DNA of 64,000 bases from Bifidobacterium cebidarum (GCF_009193305.1 NZ_WBVS01000009.1:32753-96752); one strand, 5' to 3'; positions 1 to 9,828 are shown, numbered from the stretch's first letter. Numbers and translations: made by a program. Notes: generated by a model not told the origin, from the letters alone.

Positions 1-50
1 TATTCCAGCGAACAGCCCTTTGCCTATGAGTGAGTTATTTGCCGAGGAGA

Positions 51-866
51 CTAGCGGACGGCCTTAACCAGTGCTTCGGTCAGGTACTTGCCGGCGGCCA
101 TGACCAGCGGGGCATAGCGGCGGCCTGGCGCGGCGCCCATGCGGCCGGTCGGGCCGGAGATGGAGATGGCGGCGATGACCTGGCCGGAGGCATTGCGGAT
201 TGGGGCGGAGATGGAGCACACGCCCTCTTCGCGCTCGTTCACGGACTCGGACCAGCCGCGCTTGCGGACGGCTGCCAGCTTGGTGGCGGTGAACTTGGCG
301 TGGCGCAGACCCTGGTGCAGACGTTCGGAATCCTCCCAAGCCAGCAGAATCTGAGCAGCGGAACCGGCCTCCATAGAAAGCATGGCGCCCACCGGAATCG
401 AATCGCGCAGGCCGGAGACACGTTCCACGGCGGCGATGCATACGCGCTGATCGCCTTGGCGGCGGTAGATTTGTGCGGATTCGCCGGTGCGGTCGAGCAG
501 GGTCTGCAGAATCGGGCCGGCGGCCGTCAGCAGACGATCCTCTCCGGCTGCAGCGGCGAGTTCGGCGAAACGGGAGCCCAGCACAAAACGGCCGTGCTGG
601 TCGCGCAGTACGAAACGATGGCGCTCAAGCGCAATGGCCAAACGGTGCGCAGTCGGTCGGGCCAAACCGGTAGCGGCCACGAGCTGGCCAAGCGTGGATG
701 GTCCGGATTCGAGGGCGTCGAGGATTTTCACGGTTTTGTCGAGCACGCCGACGCCGGAATGAATCTCCCCATCGGATGCAGGGGCAGATGCTGCTGCAGG
801 GGTGGCCTCAAGCGATTCTGGCGCGGCAGTGCCGGCTTCTAAAGGTTCTTCTTGGGAATCAGTCAT
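51..866 (-). CDS. ltbR: IclR-family regulator, LtbR/NdgR type
   Basis: A 271-residue transcription factor. Residues 57-80 form the winged helix-turn-helix (TLGQLVAATGLARPTAHRL), and the C-terminal two thirds are the IclR effector domain (ESAQIYRRQGDQRVC, PVGAMLSMEAGSAAQI). The sequence strongly recalls actinobacterial LtbR/NdgR, known to control leuCD and other amino-acid genes, and here it is divergent from leuC. That pairing supports local control of leucine synthesis. Residues 1-35 are a low-complexity Ala/Glu-rich extension upstream of the usual family start. The start at 866 has no ribosome binding site, but a good -10 lies 10 nt before the ATG, so the message may be leaderless. The alternative is a later start near residue 33; the family call does not depend on it. 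Confidence 0.88.
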   Translation of the reverse strand: MTDSQEEPLEAGTAAPESLEATPAAASAPASDGEIHSGVGVLDKTVKILDALESGPSTLGQLVAATGLARPTAHRLAIALERHRFVLRDQHGRFVLGSRFAELAAAAGEDRLLTAAGPILQTLLDRTGESAQIYRRQGDQRVCIAAVERVSGLRDSIPVGAMLSMEAGSAAQILLAWEDSERLHQGLRHAKFTATKLAAVRKRGWSESVNEREEGVCSISAPIRNASGQVIAAISISGPTGRMGAAPGRRYAPLVMAAGKYLTEALVKAVR

Positions 867-876
867 AATATATGTG

Positions 877-906
877 ATTATGCCATCTCACATAGTGAAA
901 TACCAA
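877..906 (-). promoter_or_regulatory. ltbR promoter, probable leaderless start
   Basis: On the minus strand a TTGGTA -35 (901-906) is followed by an 18-bp spacer and a CATAAT -10 (877-882). The ATG at 866 lies about 10 nt after the -10, with no Shine-Dalgarno in between. Position and spacing suggest that transcription starts at or next to the start codon. Confidence 0.5.
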
Positions 907-1159
907 ATCGAGGAAGTGTCTCACTTGGTGGTCGTTGTTTACGACATCATCCACGATGTTAGAAATCACTGCGCGCGAGCAACTCGACACAGTATATAAG
1001 GTGTCTACGGACAGCGCGAAGCACGGCGAAAAACAAGTATTAACGCGGTTATCTCAATATCCGGCCTGAGTAAGGCCGCAGCCAACACAAGCACATAGGC
1101 TTATACCACGAACAAGGCGCGAACACAATACCTCGCGCGGAATTTTTTGGAGGAACACT
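907..1159 (+). promoter_or_regulatory. leuC upstream region with hairpins before the RBS
   Basis: The region between the ltbR promoter and leuC holds no convincing gene. A possible leuC promoter is TTGTTT (935-940), 17 bp, GTTAGA (958-963). A CGGCCT/AGGCCG hairpin lies at about 1062-1079. A second hairpin, GCGCGA (1117-1122) pairing with TCGCGC (1133-1138), is followed by six Ts (1143-1148) and then by the leuC ribosome binding site GGAGGA. This resembles a weak intrinsic terminator or an RBS-masking hairpin. An LtbR operator is expected here by analogy, but I could not define one. Confidence 0.35.
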
Positions 1160-2563
1160 ATGGGAACGACACTGGCCGAGAAGGTCTGGGCCGATCATCT
1201 GGTGCGCAAGGGCGGCGACGGCGCTCCCGATCTGCTGTACATCGATTTGATGCTCATGCATGAGGTCACCAGTCCGCAGGCATTCGAAGGCCTGCGCTTG
1301 GCCGGCCGTAAGCCGCGCCACGTGGACCAGCTCATCGCCACCGAAGATCACAACACCCCAACCGTGGATATCGATCGACCGAACCCGGACAAAACGAGCG
1401 CCCTGCAGCTGAGCACCTTGGAGAAGAACTGCAAGGAATTCGGTGTGCGCCTGCACCCGTTGGGCGACGCCGATCAGGGTATCGTGCACGCATTCGCCCC
1501 GATTCTGGGTCTGACCCAGCCGGGTATGACCATCGTGTGCGGCGATTCGCATACCTCCACCCACGGCGCGTTCGGCGCTCTGGCGTTCGGCATCGGCACC
1601 TCCGAGGTCGAACATGTGATGGCCACGCAGACCCTGAGCCTGAAGCCGTTCAAGACCATGGCCATCAATGTCAACGGCAAGCTGCCGGCTGACGCTACCG
1701 CTAAGGACATCATTCTCGCGATTATCGCCAAGATCGGTACCGGTGGCGGCCAGGGCTACGTGATTGAGTACCGTGGAGAGGCCATCCGCAACCTTACGAT
1801 GGATGAGCGCATGACCGTGTGCAACATGTCCATTGAAGCCGGTGCCCGCGCCGGCATGATTGCGCCTGACGAGACCACGTTCGAATATCTGAAGGGCCGC
1901 CCGCATGCGCCGGAGGGTGAGATGTGGGACAAGGCCGTGGCATACTGGAAGACGCTCAAGACCGATGACGACGCCGTATTCGACAAGGTGGTGGATATCG
2001 ACGCCACCAAACTCGGTCCGTACGTGACTTGGGGCACCAACCCCGGCCAAGGTCTGCCGATTACCGCCGATGTGCCGGATCCGGCCAAGATCGCCGATGC
2101 CACCGAGCGTTCCGCCGCCGAGCGCGCGATTAAGTACATGGGCTTGAAGCCTGGCATGCCGATTAAGGACATTGCTGTGGATACCGTGTTCATCGGCTCC
2201 TGCACCAACGGCCGCATCGACGATTTGCGTCAGGCCGCCGCGATTATGAAGGGTCACCACAAGGCCGATTCGATTCATCGTGTGCTGGTCGTACCGGCAT
2301 CCTCTCGCGTGCGTCTGGAAGCGGAGAAGGAAGGTCTTGACAAGGTGTTCAAGGACTTCGGTGCCGAATGGCGTAACGCAGGCTGCTCGATGTGCCTGGG
2401 TATGAACCCGGACAAGCTGGTGCCGAACGAGCGCTCGATTTCAACGTCGAACCGTAACTTCGAAGGCCGCCAGGGCAAGGGTTCGCGCACGCATCTGGCC
2501 TCTCCGGCCGTTGCCGCCGCCACCGCGATCCGTGGCACGATTTCCAGCCCGGCTGATCTGTAA
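1160..2563 (+). CDS. leuC: 3-isopropylmalate dehydratase large subunit
   Basis: LeuC, 467 residues, the expected length. With LeuD it isomerises 2-isopropylmalate to 3-isopropylmalate in leucine synthesis, in the cytoplasm. It is an aconitase-superfamily protein with a [4Fe-4S] cluster, and the three cysteine ligands are visible as C348 (GSCTNGR), C409 and C412 (GCSMCLG). The start is well supported by GGAGGA 8 nt upstream. leuD follows after 13 bp, so the two genes form an operon. The divergent LtbR-type regulator is the likely repressor. Confidence 0.97.
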   Translation: MGTTLAEKVWADHLVRKGGDGAPDLLYIDLMLMHEVTSPQAFEGLRLAGRKPRHVDQLIATEDHNTPTVDIDRPNPDKTSALQLSTLEKNCKEFGVRLHPLGDADQGIVHAFAPILGLTQPGMTIVCGDSHTSTHGAFGALAFGIGTSEVEHVMATQTLSLKPFKTMAINVNGKLPADATAKDIILAIIAKIGTGGGQGYVIEYRGEAIRNLTMDERMTVCNMSIEAGARAGMIAPDETTFEYLKGRPHAPEGEMWDKAVAYWKTLKTDDDAVFDKVVDIDATKLGPYVTWGTNPGQGLPITADVPDPAKIADATERSAAERAIKYMGLKPGMPIKDIAVDTVFIGSCTNGRIDDLRQAAAIMKGHHKADSIHRVLVVPASSRVRLEAEKEGLDKVFKDFGAEWRNAGCSMCLGMNPDKLVPNERSISTSNRNFEGRQGKGSRTHLASPAVAAATAIRGTISSPADL

Positions 2564-2576
2564 AGGACTTTAGATT

Positions 2577-3269
2577 ATGGAAAAACTCACTACTTTGACC
2601 GGCGTGGGCGTGCCGCTTCGCCGCTCCAATGTGGATACTGATCAGATCATTCCGGCAGTGTTCCTGAAGCGCGTGACCAAGTCCGGCTTCGATGACGCCC
2701 TGTTCTATGCTTGGCGCCGCGACCCGAACTTTGTGCTCAACCAGCCGGAATATGCCGGCAAAGGTCAGATTCTGGTGGCTGGCCCGGAGTTCGGCATCGG
2801 TTCCTCCCGCGAGCACGCCGTGTGGGCGTTGCATGATTATGGCTTCCGCGTAGTGATTGCCCCGAGCTTCGCTGACATCTTCTACGGCAACACCGCCAAG
2901 AATGGCGTGCTGGCCGCAATCATGCCGCAGGAATCCGTGGAACTGTTGTGGAAGCTGCTCGAAGAGGAACCCGGCCGTGAAATGACCGTGTCGCTTGAGA
3001 CGCGCACCGTGACCTGTGGCGATGTGACCCTCCCGTTCGAGGTGAACGACTACACCCGTTGGCGCCTGATGAACGGTTACGACGACATCGACCTGACGCT
3101 GCAGCACGAGGATGATATCGCCGCCTACGAGAAGATGCGCGCCGAAAAGTTCCCATTCAAGCCCAAGACCATCCCCGCCAAGCACTGGCCCGAAGAGCAA
3201 ATCCAGTCCGCCCGCGAGCCGGAGACTTCTGATTGGGCTGGTCCGTTGGCTGATCGAGGCATTATCTAG
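2577..3269 (+). CDS. leuD: 3-isopropylmalate dehydratase small subunit
   Basis: LeuD, 230 residues, the swivel subunit that completes the active site of LeuCD. Family motifs include [20 protein letters not shown] near the N terminus and [17 protein letters not shown] around residues 65-80. It is the second gene of leuCD. The last 30 bp of coding sequence (3238-3267) are repeated exactly at 3386-3415, so a nearly complete copy of the C-terminal codons lies 148 bp further on, ending in TGA instead of TAG. The coding frame itself is intact. Confidence 0.96.
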   Translation: MEKLTTLTGVGVPLRRSNVDTDQIIPAVFLKRVTKSGFDDALFYAWRRDPNFVLNQPEYAGKGQILVAGPEFGIGSSREHAVWALHDYGFRVVIAPSFADIFYGNTAKNGVLAAIMPQESVELLWKLLEEEPGREMTVSLETRTVTCGDVTLPFEVNDYTRWRLMNGYDDIDLTLQHEDDIAAYEKMRAEKFPFKPKTIPAKHWPEEQIQSAREPETSDWAGPLADRGII

Positions 3270-3415
3270 CCTCGATCGGGCTGTTGAGAGTCCGGTGGAC
3301 TCTCAACAGGACCCGCGCCGAGCTGCGACAGCGGCGAGGCCAACATTGAATCTCGCTCGTCAGAGCGAGTCTGTAATTGCTGGACCTGGTCCGTTGGCTG
3401 ATCGAGGCATTATCT
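3238..3415 (+). repeat. palindromic intergenic element flanked by a 30-bp duplication of the leuD end
   Basis: The last codons of leuD (3238-3267) are duplicated exactly at 3386-3415. The 118 bp between them are rich in hairpins: TTGAGAGTCC/GGACTCTCAA near 3282-3304, and CTCGCTC/GAGCGAG around 3353-3367 followed by TCTGTAATTGC. A similar arrangement with the same ending, TCCGTAATTGC, lies downstream of the ABC permease at 38018-38114. A related but shorter case follows argS. This suggests a family of small insertions that preserve the upstream stop codon. Confidence 0.7.
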
Positions 3416-3424
3416 GAGTCGTGA

Positions 3425-5266
3425 TCAGACTGCAGCATCGTTGAGGCTCCCCTCGTTGAGGGGAGCTTTTGTCTCTAGCGGCTGAAGGGAGGTTCCCTCC
3501 ACCCAGCCGGCTAAAGCCTCGGCATCGCAGCGATGCAAGAACATGAATCGCAATTCATCGATTCCGTTCATCACAAATAACGACATTTGCACGCGTTCGA
3601 TGCCGCGCGATTCGCGCCATAATGCCGTGTATCGTGTAATCGACTGCACTCTTGCGCGCCGCGTCACCGCAACAAATCTGGTGAGCCGAATCGCACCGGT
3701 GACAAGAATGCGCGACGAGCAATGGGCGGCAGAATCAGCGTCGAGCAATGCAAAGCCTTCAGCCTGCGCTTTGAGCAAACGACACATCATCCACCACGAT
3801 CCCAATGCGATAGGCACAATCGACAGCCACCAGGGCCAACCTAAGTCCGGGATGGCACACCGAGTGCGCAATGCCGCTGCGACATGCGCATCAGAACCCA
3901 GCCACACTGCAAGAGTGCTTGCCAATGTTGCAATCGCAGGCAGTGTGAGGTAATACCGCAACAATCCGCGCCCGGTATGGTGCAGCTGCGGCGCATGTTC
4001 AGATGCTCCCGTGGCGTTCGGTTCATGCGATTCATACGATGACGACATTGACGACGCAGTTCGGTGCTGCCCGAGCGCCGTGGATACTTCCTGCAGCCCC
4101 CACTCAGGTAATATCTCATGCAACACCGCGTACACGCGTCGGGTGCCGATTACCGGTAGAATTCGCGCCGCCGACGTTCCGTTTTCCTTGCTCCCGCTGT
4201 TGGCGGTTGACGAGCTTAGCCCCAATCCAACCGAACAGAGGTGAAAAGGTCGGCGCAGCATCGATTGCCGGATGGTCACTGTTTGGATGCGACGGGCCGG
4301 AATGGTCGTGGTATGCCGGGTGAGTAGTCCGCGAACCACCACCAAATCATCACCGCGACGCCATACTTCGAATCCATAGAACCTCAGCAGCGAGGTGACG
4401 ATGCTCACCGCCATCAGCAGCGTCACGCATGCTAATATCAGTGCTGCTGCCGAGGCCAATCCACCGGTGAGCGCGTTCCGCACCGAGCGCTCGGCCTCGT
4501 GCATCATGCTGCGTGGCAACACATCCTGAACTTGCTGCACAAATCCATACACCACGAGCGCGGCGGCCAGGAATCCGATATCCGTAATGGCAAACAGCAG
4601 GATATCGCTTACGGAGGCGCGGAATAGAGGCGTTTTCGATGGGCTGCGTGGTGATGGCGGCAGTGATGAGGTATTTGGGATATCTATAGGTGTTGAGGCT
4701 GTTAAAGGCACTGAAGCCTGTGGAACGCTTGATAGGGTGATGTTCGGATATGCTGCTGCCTGGGATCGTGCGCGCAGACCCTCCAACTCGAGTTGTAGCA
4801 AGGCTGGTACCGCGTCCAACCGAATATCGGTGTCTGCTGCGCCGGCTGCTGAAACAGTCAGTCGTATCACTCCGAACGGCTGCAGATAGATGGGCTGCGA
4901 ACTATTGATGGCGTGAATCGAGCCATAGCTGATTGTTCTGTTTTTGCGGAAGAACAGGCCTGATTTGAACGCAAGTTTGTCGGATTCCAGTTGGTATCGG
5001 GTGGTCAGCCAATTGATGATGGGTTGGCAGAGCGCGACGACAATAACACTGAGCAATATCAATGTGATGGTTAAAACTGACAGTTCTTTGCGCGCGATGA
5101 ATAGCAGTGCGAAGAACAGTCCGATAATTCCCCGAGTGGTTTCAATCATTCCGATGATCAGGGAAGCTGGGTGTAGTCTGCGCCAGCCGGTGTTGGTAGG
5201 TGTGTTAACCGCGGTCCTGATCGCAGTTGTGGTGCCGTCTGAGCGACTGGTGGCTTCGGCGTTCAT
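3425..5266 (-). CDS. PH-domain membrane protein, YdbT-like
   Basis: A 613-residue membrane protein. It has several bacterial PH (bPH_2, formerly DUF304) domains, each next to hydrophobic pairs: one near residues 60-140 (QLESDKLAFKSGLFFRKNRTI), one near 290-380 (WRRGDDLVVVRGLLTRHTTT), and a C-terminal one ending before residue 600. This is the arrangement of YdbT-type proteins, whose molecular role is poorly known; in Bacillus the YdbST pair is linked to resistance to some peptide antibiotics. The ATG at 5266 overlaps the stop of the upstream YdbS-like gene as TGATG, which indicates translational coupling. The 3' end is embedded in the terminator that also serves leuD. Confidence 0.8.
   Translation of the reverse strand: MNAEATSRSDGTTTAIRTAVNTPTNTGWRRLHPASLIIGMIETTRGIIGLFFALLFIARKELSVLTITLILLSVIVVALCQPIINWLTTRYQLESDKLAFKSGLFFRKNRTISYGSIHAINSSQPIYLQPFGVIRLTVSAAGAADTDIRLDAVPALLQLELEGLRARSQAAAYPNITLSSVPQASVPLTASTPIDIPNTSSLPPSPRSPSKTPLFRASVSDILLFAITDIGFLAAALVVYGFVQQVQDVLPRSMMHEAERSVRNALTGGLASAAALILACVTLLMAVSIVTSLLRFYGFEVWRRGDDLVVVRGLLTRHTTTIPARRIQTVTIRQSMLRRPFHLCSVGLGLSSSTANSGSKENGTSAARILPVIGTRRVYAVLHEILPEWGLQEVSTALGQHRTASSMSSSYESHEPNATGASEHAPQLHHTGRGLLRYYLTLPAIATLASTLAVWLGSDAHVAAALRTRCAIPDLGWPWWLSIVPIALGSWWMMCRLLKAQAEGFALLDADSAAHCSSRILVTGAIRLTRFVAVTRRARVQSITRYTALWRESRGIERVQMSLFVMNGIDELRFMFLHRCDAEALAGWVEGTSLQPLETKAPLNEGSLNDAAV
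3446..3470 (+). terminator. leuD / PH-gene shared terminator hairpin
   Basis: GCTCCCCTC (3446-3454), loop GTT, GAGGGGAGC (3458-3466), then TTTT. It is a perfect 9-bp stem in the terminator position for leuCD, and it also forms part of the last codons of the convergent PH-domain gene. Similar GGCTCCC...GGGAGCC hairpins occur near 16150 and 23944. Confidence 0.75.
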
Positions 5267-5889
5267 CACAGATCATCCTTGGCTATGGCTACGCGCTCAG
5301 TGATCAGCGCCACCAAGTGCTCGGCTTCGGTGGCGCTTAGCGCCGCGATTTCATGCTCGTCAGCTGCGGTATGCACCACCACGGTGGTCAGTCCAAACTG
5401 TCGCTGCACCGGATTCTGCTTGGTGTCCACATGCTGCACGCGCGTATACGGCGTGGTGGTGGAGCGACGGAACAGCCACCCTTTGCGTGTGGCAAGGTCG
5501 CGCTCGCCGATGCGAAACCGCGTGAACGCATATATATATTTGGTCTGTAGCGGTTGCGAAGCCAGATCCAGTACCGAGTATGCTGCGGCTAGCGTGACGA
5601 TCAACCGTTGCCAGAACCCCCACCAGCCGTTTGCCATGCATACGGCTGCGACCACGGCGCATACCGCCAGCCAAATGACACACTGGATTGCTTCATTGAT
5701 CAGCCACACCGTACGCACGCGTGGCGGCAGTGGTTGCCAGCCTTGATTATCAGCGGCGCGGAGTGCTGTTTCGGCATTGCCGTTTGCGGGTGATTCACCG
5801 GAGACATCGGTAACAACTATGGCCTCTTGTAAATCGCTATTGGGCTGCTCCCCAGGCAGCGTCGGCCGAGCCGTGTGATGATCGTCCAT
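5266..5889 (-). CDS. PH-domain membrane protein, YdbS-like
   Basis: A 207-residue protein with two hydrophobic segments (about residues 60-105) followed by one bPH_2 domain (ATRKGWLFRRSTTTPYTRVQ, VQRQFGLTTVVVHTA). YdbS- and YdbT-like proteins usually occur as adjacent pairs, as here, and probably act together at the membrane; function is uncertain. An in-frame ATG exists upstream at 6009, but the one at 5889 is preceded by AGGGGGAA at good spacing and gives the expected family length, so I prefer it. Confidence 0.78.
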   Translation of the reverse strand: MDDHHTARPTLPGEQPNSDLQEAIVVTDVSGESPANGNAETALRAADNQGWQPLPPRVRTVWLINEAIQCVIWLAVCAVVAAVCMANGWWGFWQRLIVTLAAAYSVLDLASQPLQTKYIYAFTRFRIGERDLATRKGWLFRRSTTTPYTRVQHVDTKQNPVQRQFGLTTVVVHTAADEHEIAALSATEAEHLVALITERVAIAKDDL

Positions 5890-6093
5890 CGTGATTCCCC
5901 CTTGCATCGATATGTCCACTGCACGGTACATAAATACGTCCAATGAGAGGATTTTGTTTTCTAGGATAAGGGACTTCTCGAGGGAGGGAATATTTTTTCC
6001 AGGCATCAATAGTTGGCCTTATACTTAACTCCGTATGCAAAGATGCCTCGGTATGCTGACCGAGATAATCGTGACATAGGTTGGAGAGAGACG

Positions 6094-9000
6094 ATGTCGA
6101 AGAACATCACACAACGATTGGCTGGAGTAGCAGCTGCCGTGGCAAGCCTCGCCATGCTGTTCTGTGCTTTGCCTGCGCAGGCGGTGGATTATTCCACCGT
6201 GGGCTCGGACGCCGCAGCAAAGGCCAACGTGGTTCAGGCTTTGGAATACGTGCAGGATTTGAATGCGCTACGTGCAAGTACGAAGCGCCGTCCGTTGACT
6301 GCACAGCAGATTATCGACGCGATTAATGCTGATGAGCATGCCAATTATCCATCGAGCTATATCGATCCCAAAGCTGCCGATGGCAGTGCAGTTGTGGCGC
6401 TGAAGGTTAATGATCAGCTGATGTCTTGGGCTCAGACCCGTGCCAATGAATTGGCGAAGCGCGCTGAAAGCGTGAGCGATACCGAAAGCCCGCTCGATGG
6501 TCATGCGAATACTGCTAATGGCCGCCCTGACTGGGCGATTAATACTTTGACAAATGCGCCGGGAGTTCAGCCGGGAACATTTACTTTTGGTCCTGAGGCG
6601 TTGGCAATTGGATACCCTGATTATGACTCCAATATGGCACCGGTTGCCGCTTGGTACAGCGAATTGAATGCTGAGAATAATCTTGAAGAGCTTCGTAAGC
6701 AATATCCGGGCTGGACGGATGCCGATATTCTTTCACAAGAGCGGCAAGGCTATGGCCATTACCTCACAGAAGTAAATCCTTACGCTAATATCGCCGGATT
6801 CGGTGTGGCGAAGGTTTCCAGCGGTCGTTGGAAAGGCGCTTTGGTCTCCGTGCTTGAGGTCGGCAACAGCTGGAATGCTAAGGGTACGACTCAGAGTGTT
6901 CAAGAAGCTCTTGCTGGATTGCGCAGCATCCAGTCGGTCGCCAATCCAGCTGCGCAGACGGTGGAGTCCAGCACTGGAACTCCTGCTGGTCTGCCGACCA
7001 CTGTAGGTGTGAAGTATGACGATGGCACTACCGGCAGCGCTGCTGTGACGTGGAATGTTCCAAATGACTGGAATAAGAACCGCGATCAGCATACTGTGAC
7101 CCTGACCGGTACGGTGGCCGGTACTACTTTGAAGGCTTCGCTGAATCTCACCGTTAAGGCCGCCACCGTTACTAGTGCCACCGCCAATGGATCCACTGCG
7201 GTGACTACGCCTTCCGGCACTAACCCGGAGCGCAAGCTGCCGAAGACCGCTACCGTTGCATGGTCGAACGGCAGTGAGGACAAGAACGTTGCCATCAAGT
7301 GGGCATCCAACGACACCTACAAGCAGCGTGCGCCCCGGCCATACACGCTTACCGGCACTATCGGTAGCACAGGCAAGACCGTGACCGCCACCATCACTGT
7401 GGAACCGGCCACTGTTTCCACGATTGATCAGCCCGCCAAGGCTTCCATCAGCAAGGGGACCAAGCCGACGATTCCGACTACGGTCAAGGCCCACTGGTCC
7501 AATGGCGATACCACTGATGCCACTATCTATTGGGATAACGGCAAGAACCCCGCTGATGCATCCTTTGGCGCTGTCGGCAAGCAAACCTTCGCCGGTACTG
7601 CTGAAGGCAAACCGGTGACTTGGGAAGTCGAAGTCGTGGCCGCAAAGGTCGAGAAGGCTTACGACCCGGCTCCGATGACTACCGAGGCTGGTGTTGACCC
7701 GACTGATAAGCTGCCCAGCACGGTTCAGGCTGATCTCGACAATGGCCAGAAGAAACAGAATGTATCCGTGGCATGGGATGCTCTGCCGGACACTTGGAAG
7801 AACTACCAGGGTGGCACTATCACGCTGAAGGGCACCGTGAACGGTCAGGCCGATAAGCGCGTAACGCTCACCATTGCCGTGAAGCACGCCACCATTGAGC
7901 CGCAGACGCTTACCGGTGTATCCGTTCCGGCGGGTGTGAACCCCACGAACAAGCTGCCGAAGACTGTAACCATCACGTGGTCCAACAACACTGGCACCAA
8001 GGGCAATGTGGCAGTCCAATGGAGCAAGATCGCTGATTCCGCATATGCCGAAGTTGGTGCATTCAACGCTACCGGCACGGTGAATGTGGACGGTCAGACC
8101 GGTACGGTAACGGTTCCGGTCACTGTGACCGATCCTGTTGCGGTTAAGGCTGCCCCGACCAAGACTGAGATCGAGACCATCGCCACGCATGCGCCGGATC
8201 TCAGCGGCGTGAAGGCTACCGTCACGTACTCCAACGGTTCCACCAAGATCGTGGACGTCGATTGGCCTGCCGATATCGATGTCAGCAAGGCTGCTACCGT
8301 GCCGGTGACCGGTATGGTCCAGGGTGTCAGCATTGATGGCAAGGCTGCTACCGTAACGCTGAACGTTACCGTCAAGCCGCGCGCGATTACTGCCGTTACT
8401 CCATTAACGGACGCAATCAGCATTCCGACTGCAAAAGACACTGATTCTACGCCAAGTGTTACCGGCAAGGTAACTGTGACTTGGAACGACGGTGCAACCG
8501 AGGCTCGCGATGTAGCACTGACTTTGCCTGACGGGTGGAACCATGACATCGCCGAGCATACAGTTACAGCTACCGGTCGTACCGAGGGGTGGGCAAAGGA
8601 CATTCCTTTCTCCGTCACTGTTGAAGCAGCTACTGCGGAAACAGCTGAAAATCCTGCCGATCTCAGCACTCCGGTCAAACTTGTGCCTACGCTTCCGACT
8701 ACTGTCAAAGTCACATGGAGCAATGGCCAGACCACGAACGAACAGGTTTCTTGGACCAAGCCGGATGATTCCGTGTATGGTCAGGTCACTGCAGAAAATG
8801 CTCCTATCGTGGTCAACGGTACGGTAAAGGGCATGCCTGTCAGCGTGCGTGTGTATGTAGTCGCGGCAACGCTCACTGGGGTGGACGCTCCGGAAGGTGT
8901 TTCCACTGAAGCGGGTACCGCTGCGGCGCTTCCGTCCACTGCCACCGCTCATTGGTCCAATGGCTCCACTTCTCAGGTTGCTGTGACCTGGAAGACCGAC

Positions 9001-9762
9001 GGCGTGGACTTCTCCAACCGCTCCGGTGCCGACAAGACCGTGAAGGTCAAGGGCGCGGTACAGGGCTGGAATGACGGTGTGGAAACTACCGTCACTGTGC
9101 ACAGCGCTGTAGTCACCAATGCTGTGGTCGACGGTAAGACCACTGTCACTACGGATTCCGGTAAGGATCCGTCCGCTCAGTTCCCGAAGAACGCCAAGCT
9201 CACCTGGAGCGACGATGGGGCAGATTCCACCGAGTCCATTGCATGGGAGAAGTTCACCGGTTACACCAAGCGCGAAGGTGGCCTGTTCACTGTCAACGGC
9301 ACGGTGAAGGGCAAGACCGTCACTGTTCAGGTGACTGTAAACCCGGCCACACCAGTCAAGGTGGTGGACGATACCGTCATCCAGGCTATTCAGGTGGGAG
9401 GCAAGCTTGACCTTCCCGAACAGCTGGACGTGGTGTGGTCCAATGGCGACAAGGTTGCCACTGTCGTGACTTGGGATAGCTATGACGCCAAGCTGCTCAA
9501 CAAGGTCGGCTCCTTCAAGATTGCCGGCAAGGTGAACCCGACCGATGACGTGGCATACACGGTTGTCGCCAAGGTGACGGTATCCGCGAAGCAGACGACT
9601 GTTGAGCAGGACAAGACCAATACTGCTGACAAGAATTCCAACAAGAACAAGTTGACCAATACCGGGTCGAATATCGCAATTGTTGCTGTAGCCGTAGTTG
9701 TGCTTCTTGCTCTGGCTGTAGGTATGTTGGTTATCTCTAAGAACAAGCGTACTTTGCAGTGA
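6094..9762 (+). CDS. cell-wall-anchored surface protein with CAP domain and eleven Ig-like modules
   Basis: A 1222-residue secreted protein. Residues 1-31 are a signal peptide (LAMLFCALPAQA). Residues about 45-275 resemble a CAP/SCP domain (helical segment LEYVQDLNALRAS, ending in YANIAGFGVAKV). From about 290 to 1160 there are eleven related modules of about 75-80 residues, each with a WSNG-like motif (VAWSNGSEDKN, VKVTWSNGQTTN) and a closing beta strand ending ...VTV, typical of bacterial Ig-like family 4 (BIg_4). The C terminus has LTNTG, a hydrophobic helix and KNKR, a sortase sorting signal in which the usual Pro is Thr. GGAGAG precedes the ATG; an in-frame start at 6013 would place 27 residues before the signal peptide and is unlikely. 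Probable role: adhesion to host or matrix. Confidence 0.85.
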   Translation: MSKNITQRLAGVAAAVASLAMLFCALPAQAVDYSTVGSDAAAKANVVQALEYVQDLNALRASTKRRPLTAQQIIDAINADEHANYPSSYIDPKAADGSAVVALKVNDQLMSWAQTRANELAKRAESVSDTESPLDGHANTANGRPDWAINTLTNAPGVQPGTFTFGPEALAIGYPDYDSNMAPVAAWYSELNAENNLEELRKQYPGWTDADILSQERQGYGHYLTEVNPYANIAGFGVAKVSSGRWKGALVSVLEVGNSWNAKGTTQSVQEALAGLRSIQSVANPAAQTVESSTGTPAGLPTTVGVKYDDGTTGSAAVTWNVPNDWNKNRDQHTVTLTGTVAGTTLKASLNLTVKAATVTSATANGSTAVTTPSGTNPERKLPKTATVAWSNGSEDKNVAIKWASNDTYKQRAPRPYTLTGTIGSTGKTVTATITVEPATVSTIDQPAKASISKGTKPTIPTTVKAHWSNGDTTDATIYWDNGKNPADASFGAVGKQTFAGTAEGKPVTWEVEVVAAKVEKAYDPAPMTTEAGVDPTDKLPSTVQADLDNGQKKQNVSVAWDALPDTWKNYQGGTITLKGTVNGQADKRVTLTIAVKHATIEPQTLTGVSVPAGVNPTNKLPKTVTITWSNNTGTKGNVAVQWSKIADSAYAEVGAFNATGTVNVDGQTGTVTVPVTVTDPVAVKAAPTKTEIETIATHAPDLSGVKATVTYSNGSTKIVDVDWPADIDVSKAATVPVTGMVQGVSIDGKAATVTLNVTVKPRAITAVTPLTDAISIPTAKDTDSTPSVTGKVTVTWNDGATEARDVALTLPDGWNHDIAEHTVTATGRTEGWAKDIPFSVTVEAATAETAENPADLSTPVKLVPTLPTTVKVTWSNGQTTNEQVSWTKPDDSVYGQVTAENAPIVVNGTVKGMPVSVRVYVVAATLTGVDAPEGVSTEAGTAAALPSTATAHWSNGSTSQVAVTWKTDGVDFSNRSGADKTVKVKGAVQGWNDGVETTVTVHSAVVTNAVVDGKTTVTTDSGKDPSAQFPKNAKLTWSDDGADSTESIAWEKFTGYTKREGGLFTVNGTVKGKTVTVQVTVNPATPVKVVDDTVIQAIQVGGKLDLPEQLDVVWSNGDKVATVVTWDSYDAKLLNKVGSFKIAGKVNPTDDVAYTVVAKVTVSAKQTTVEQDKTNTADKNSNKNKLTNTGSNIAIVAVAVVVLLALAVGMLVISKNKRTLQ

Positions 9763-9828
9763 ACGCTCGAAGCGCTTGAATCTATGGTGGTCATTGCGCT
9801 ATGAGTGCATGACTGTCGTACGCCCAAC

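Noticed and set aside
956..1069. 37-codon frame upstream of leuC as a leucine leader peptide
   Set aside because: Only a few scattered leucine codons, no run, no ribosome binding site.
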